Assembly: GCA_036123585.1 (NCBI GenBank) | Contig: JAZADN010000069.1 | Span: 1-9,398 of the forward strand | Reading direction: 5' to 3' | Length of the DNA stretch: 9,398 nucleotides | Source: UBA9410 sp036123585 | GTDB lineage: Bacteria; Actinomycetota; Acidimicrobiia; Acidimicrobiales; MedAcidi-G1 | Shown: positions 7,213 to 9,398 of the stretch, piece by piece | How the letters are laid out: each line of letters begins with the position of its first letter | Position numbering within the stretch: position 1 is the first letter of the stretch | Notes under the pieces: model-generated | Database searches by the model: none | The model's input: the letters and a program-made list of their open reading frames with translations, nothing else | What the model was told of the DNA's origin: nothing | Made by a program: the position numbers and the translations under genes

Positions 7213-8232
7213 GTGGCCCATTGCGAGCCGCCGCTCTACGCTGGCCGAGTGGACCGCCCCCTCATCGACGGCTTCGGCCGGCGCCACCGCGACCTGCGCA
7301 TCTCGGTGACCGACCGGTGCAACTTCCGGTGTGGCTACTGCATGCCGAGAGAGGGGCTGGAGTGGCTGCCCCGGTCCGAACTGCTGACCTTCGAAGAGGT
7401 TGAGCGGGTAGCCCGCCTGCTGGTCGAGCGCCACGGCGTGGACAGCATTCGCCTCACTGGGGGCGAACCGACCGTGCGGGCCAACTTGCACGACCTAGTT
7501 CGGCGTCTGGCTGTCCTCGGCGTGGATCTAGCCCTGACCACCAACGGGGCGACCCTACGGACGCTTGCTGGTCCGCTGGCCGCCGCCGGACTAAAGCGAA
7601 TCAACGTGTCGCTGGACTCACTGCGGGCGGAGCGCTTTGCCGAACTGACCCTGCGCGACGACCTGCCTCGCGTGCTGGACGGAATCGACGCGGCGATTGA
7701 GGCCGGGCTGGACCCGGTCAAGGTCAACGTGGTGGTCATGCGGGATGTCAACGATGATGAGTTGGTCGACTTCGCCCGCTTCGGACGCGACCGGGGCGTG
7801 GTCGTGCGCTTCATCGAGTTCATGCCCCTAGACGCCGATCAGGCGTGGTCCGATGGTGCAGTGGTGGGCCTCGAGGAGATCGTGGCCCGCATCGGCCAGG
7901 CCTTCCCGCTGGAGCCGGTGCCCCGAACCTCGGCGCCGGCCAGTCGCTTCCGGTATGTGGACGGCAGCGGCGAGATCGGAGTGGTGGCCAGCGTGACCCG
8001 CAGCTTCTGTGACTCCTGCGATCGGATCCGCCTCACCGCCGACGGCCAGTTCCGCAACTGTCTGTTCGCTGTCGACGAGCACGACCTGCGCGGGCTGCTT
8101 CGATCGGGGGCCTCTGACGACGAGGTCTCGGCCCTGGTGGAGCGAGCGGTGGGTGCCAAGTGGGCCGGGCACGGCATCGGGAAGGTGGACTTCATCCGTC
8201 CGGCCCGCTCGATGTCACAGATCGGGGGCTGA
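7213..8232 (+). CDS. moaA: GTP 3',8-cyclase MoaA (radical SAM)
   Basis: This 339-residue enzyme catalyses the first step of molybdenum-cofactor synthesis, turning GTP into 3',8-cyclo-GTP with S-adenosylmethionine. The radical-SAM cluster motif CxxxCxxC is C36-N-F-R-C40-G-Y-C43, preceded by RISVTDRCNFRC. The second, substrate-binding cluster is CxxCx13C: C266, C269 and C283 in SFCDSCDRIRLT...FRNC. RLTGGEPTVR and NVSLDSL are the expected barrel motifs. The protein ends in Gly-Gly (MSQIGG), the conserved tail that reaches into the active site. Length is normal. The GTG start at 7213 adds about a dozen residues beyond the GTG at 7249; the second start would also fit the family. The stop lies two bases before the moaC start, so the two genes are probably translationally coupled. 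Confidence 0.97.
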   Translation: MAHCEPPLYAGRVDRPLIDGFGRRHRDLRISVTDRCNFRCGYCMPREGLEWLPRSELLTFEEVERVARLLVERHGVDSIRLTGGEPTVRANLHDLVRRLAVLGVDLALTTNGATLRTLAGPLAAAGLKRINVSLDSLRAERFAELTLRDDLPRVLDGIDAAIEAGLDPVKVNVVVMRDVNDDELVDFARFGRDRGVVVRFIEFMPLDADQAWSDGAVVGLEEIVARIGQAFPLEPVPRTSAPASRFRYVDGSGEIGVVASVTRSFCDSCDRIRLTADGQFRNCLFAVDEHDLRGLLRSGASDDEVSALVERAVGAKWAGHGIGKVDFIRPARSMSQIGG

Positions 8233-8234
8233 TC

Positions 8235-8738
8235 GTGTCGGAGACGGACGGTTTCACCCACCTGGATGACGACGGGCGCGCCCGGATGGTCGATGTGGGG
8301 GACAAGGACGCGACCCGGCGCAGGGCCGTCGCCCGGGCCACGGTCCGGATGGAAGCGGAGACCGCTCAGGCGCTGTCGTCGGGCGCCGTGCCAAAGGGCG
8401 ATGTTCTGGCTGTGGCCCGGGTGGCCGGCATTCAGGCTGCCAAGCGGACCTCTGAACTGGTTCCGCTGTGCCACCCGCTGATGCTGAGTTCGGTCGCCGT
8501 CGATCTGGTGGTTGGCGAGGACCGGGTGGACGTGGAGGCGGTGGCCGAAACGGTGGAGCGCACCGGGGTGGAGATGGAGGCGTTGACCGCCTGTGCGGTG
8601 GCCGCCCTCACCGTTTACGACATGTGCAAGGCGCTTGATCGTTCGATGGTCGTTGAGGGCCTCGCGGTCTGGGAGAAGTCCGGCGGCCGGTCGGGGGACT
8701 GGCGTCGCCTCGACACCTGGCCCGAACCCGGGACATAA
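8235..8738 (+). CDS. moaC: Cyclic pyranopterin monophosphate synthase MoaC
   Basis: This 167-residue enzyme rearranges the MoaA product to cyclic pyranopterin monophosphate. It matches E. coli MoaC over nearly its whole length: MVDVGDK (18-24), PKGDVLAVARVAGIQAAKRT (53-72), PLCHPLML (77-84), TGVEMEALTACAVAAL (110-125) and YDMCKALD (128-135). The residues matched to the active site are present: Lys54, His80, Glu113, Asp129 and Lys132. The GTG start lies two bases after the moaA stop, with GGGGG (8224-8228) inside the moaA end as a possible ribosome binding site. Starting further upstream in this frame would only add sequence overlapping moaA, and MSETDGFTHLD is a normal N-terminus. MoaA and MoaC act in sequence. 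No moaD, moaE or moaB gene is in the window, so later steps are encoded elsewhere. Confidence 0.97.
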   Translation: MSETDGFTHLDDDGRARMVDVGDKDATRRRAVARATVRMEAETAQALSSGAVPKGDVLAVARVAGIQAAKRTSELVPLCHPLMLSSVAVDLVVGEDRVDVEAVAETVERTGVEMEALTACAVAALTVYDMCKALDRSMVVEGLAVWEKSGGRSGDWRRLDTWPEPGT

Positions 8739-8746
8739 CCACCTTC

Positions 8747-8761
8747 GCCACTCTTCGTGGC
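8747..8761 (+). terminator. Small hairpin after moaC
   Basis: GCCAC and GTGGC form a perfect five-pair stem around TCTTC, eight bases after the moaC stop. It is followed by TCTTGATC, only a poor T-rich tail. It could be a weak terminator; the longer palindrome just downstream may contribute. Confidence 0.35.
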
Positions 8762-8764
8762 TCT

Positions 8765-8810
8765 TGATCGCGCTGTACGCGCGATAAATCGCGCGTACCG
8801 CGCGTGATCA
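8765..8810. repeat. 46-base near-perfect palindrome
   Basis: The core arms TACGCGCGAT (8776-8785) and ATCGCGCGTA (8788-8797) are exact reverse complements with AA between them. Pairing continues outward: GCGC (8770-8773) with GCGC (8800-8803), then TGATC (8765-8769) with GATCA (8806-8810), broken only by one mismatch (8774/8799) and two unpaired bases (8804-8805). It lies between moaC and the SepX-like gene and has no T-run after it. It may be a protein-binding site, a REP-like element or a strong RNA hairpin. Confidence 0.7.
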
Positions 8811-8848
8811 TCCACTATTTCCCGGCGAACCCGCACTACTTTGCCAAC

Positions 8849-8857
8849 TTATCCACA
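8849..8857 (+). other. Perfect consensus DnaA box
   Basis: TTATCCACA equals the strict DnaA-box consensus. It is flanked symmetrically by TTGCC (8841-8845) and GGCAA (8858-8862), an inverted repeat enclosing the box. Only one box is present and no dnaA, dnaN, parA or parB is near, so it is not an origin. It may be a DnaA-binding regulatory site upstream of the SepX-like gene, or chance. Confidence 0.45.
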
Positions 8858-8942
8858 GGCAAGAGCGATGGACCGGAGGGCGGCCGACCTTGATTGGGGC
8901 TACCACGAGTGGAGCAGGAGCCGAGAGCCGGGGCGGACACAG

Positions 8943-9398
8943 ATGCTGATCCTTCTTGGCCTAGCCGTGCTCTGGGCCGCCGTCCTCGGCCCCACGCTCG
9001 TGCGCAACCGGGACGTCCTGTTCCGCCCCTTGGCTGCCGTTGGTGGAGGCGTCGTTGGCGCCGGACGCTCCGTCGGCCGTCACGGCCCCCGACGCCTTCG
9101 CTCCGTGCAGGCGGCAGCTACATCGATTCCCACCGATGCCGCAGCTGCTCGTCGTCGCCGCCGCGACCTGCTGATCACCCTCGCTGGCCTGGTCACCTTC
9201 ACTCTTCTCGGTGGCTTGGCCGTCGGGGGTGTCGTGTGGCTCGTCCACTTCTTCGTTGACCTGGCTCTGGTGGGATACGTCGCGCTGGTCACCCAGCGCC
9301 ACCAACTGGAGGCCGAGCGGCGCGAGACAGTGGTCCCGTTCCCGTTCCCGGTCCCGGGGCCGCTCATGGGTGGGCTCGGTGGAGCCTCGTCGGCCATG
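8943..9398 (+). CDS. SepX/GlpR-like membrane protein (partial, C-terminus off window)
   Basis: There are 152 codons open to the right edge with no stop. The visible protein has an N-terminal membrane segment (1-20, MLILLGLAVLWAAVLGPTLV), a polar linker rich in Arg, Gly and Ala (21-69), a basic cluster of five arginines (70-74), a pair of membrane segments (about 76-99 and 101-117), then a charged stretch (QRHQLEAERRE) and a Pro-Phe repeat (about 131-140, from four CCCGNN hexamers at 9335-9358). This order matches actinobacterial SepX/GlpR proteins: one N-terminal anchor, then ARRRR and a membrane hairpin, then a disordered cytoplasmic tail. In Streptomyces and Corynebacterium these act at the divisome, and GlpR is the membrane receptor of the MoeA-like Glp. 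The gene lies just after moeA-moaA-moaC, as the known genes lie near moeA. An in-frame ATG at 8868 would add 25 residues starting MDRRAADLDW; I prefer 8943 because known members begin at the membrane segment. Homology is judged by layout, not by search. Confidence 0.7.
   Translation, partial: MLILLGLAVLWAAVLGPTLVRNRDVLFRPLAAVGGGVVGAGRSVGRHGPRRLRSVQAAATSIPTDAAAARRRRRDLLITLAGLVTFTLLGGLAVGGVVWLVHFFVDLALVGYVALVTQRHQLEAERRETVVPFPFPVPGPLMGGLGGASSAM

Noticed and set aside
8739..8942. Replication origin
   Set aside because: One DnaA box and a palindrome are not enough: there is no box cluster, no AT-rich unwinding region and no dnaA, dnaN, parA or parB gene.

Overview
The window is 9.4 kb of very GC-rich DNA with dense gene packing, several GTG starts and housekeeping families that look actinobacterial: a PAP2_3-type membrane protein, a serine-tailed FmdB/Ruc zinc ribbon, and a SepX/GlpR-like membrane protein beside molybdenum-cofactor genes. 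My best guess is a high-GC actinobacterium, possibly of the Acidimicrobiia. That placement is an inference from gene content and style; the window has no rRNA or other phylogenetic marker. I see no CRISPR array, insertion sequence, tRNA or rRNA gene.

Left part (1-959, minus strand): a FlK-like hotdog thioesterase is followed three bases later by a GTG-started PAP2_3-like membrane phosphatase/phosphotransferase, which runs off the left edge. A 98-base divergent gap separates them from tldD, tldE and uppP (1058-4725, plus strand), which probably form one transcription unit. TldD/TldE are the two halves of a peptidase complex; UppP recycles the undecaprenyl lipid carrier of cell-wall synthesis.

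Middle (4726-5281): a short convergent gap with a weak hairpin, then an FmdB-family zinc-ribbon protein on the minus strand. Its disordered serine-rich tail contains an 18-bp tandem repeat. Its relative Ruc of Mycobacterium tuberculosis is a redox-regulated chaperone.

Right part (5359-9398, plus strand): plsY (acyl-phosphate glycerol-3-phosphate acyltransferase), moeA, moaA and moaC follow closely. They cover the first steps of molybdopterin synthesis (MoaA, MoaC) and molybdenum insertion (MoeA); the moaD, moaE and moaB/mog functions are not here. After moaC comes a 204-base AT-richer spacer with a small hairpin, a 46-base near-perfect palindrome and one perfect consensus DnaA box. Beyond it begins a membrane protein, cut by the right edge and easy to miss because it has no stop in the window. 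Its layout (one N-terminal membrane segment, a basic linker, then a pair of membrane segments) and its position near moeA match actinobacterial SepX/GlpR, the membrane receptor of the MoeA-like divisome protein Glp.

The most interesting reading is that this locus couples molybdenum-cofactor synthesis with cell division and envelope biogenesis: MoeA/Glp with GlpR/SepX, flanked by UppP, PlsY and the PAP2 protein. This MoeA keeps its catalytic motifs and sits beside moaA and moaC, so any divisome role would be additional to the enzymatic one.
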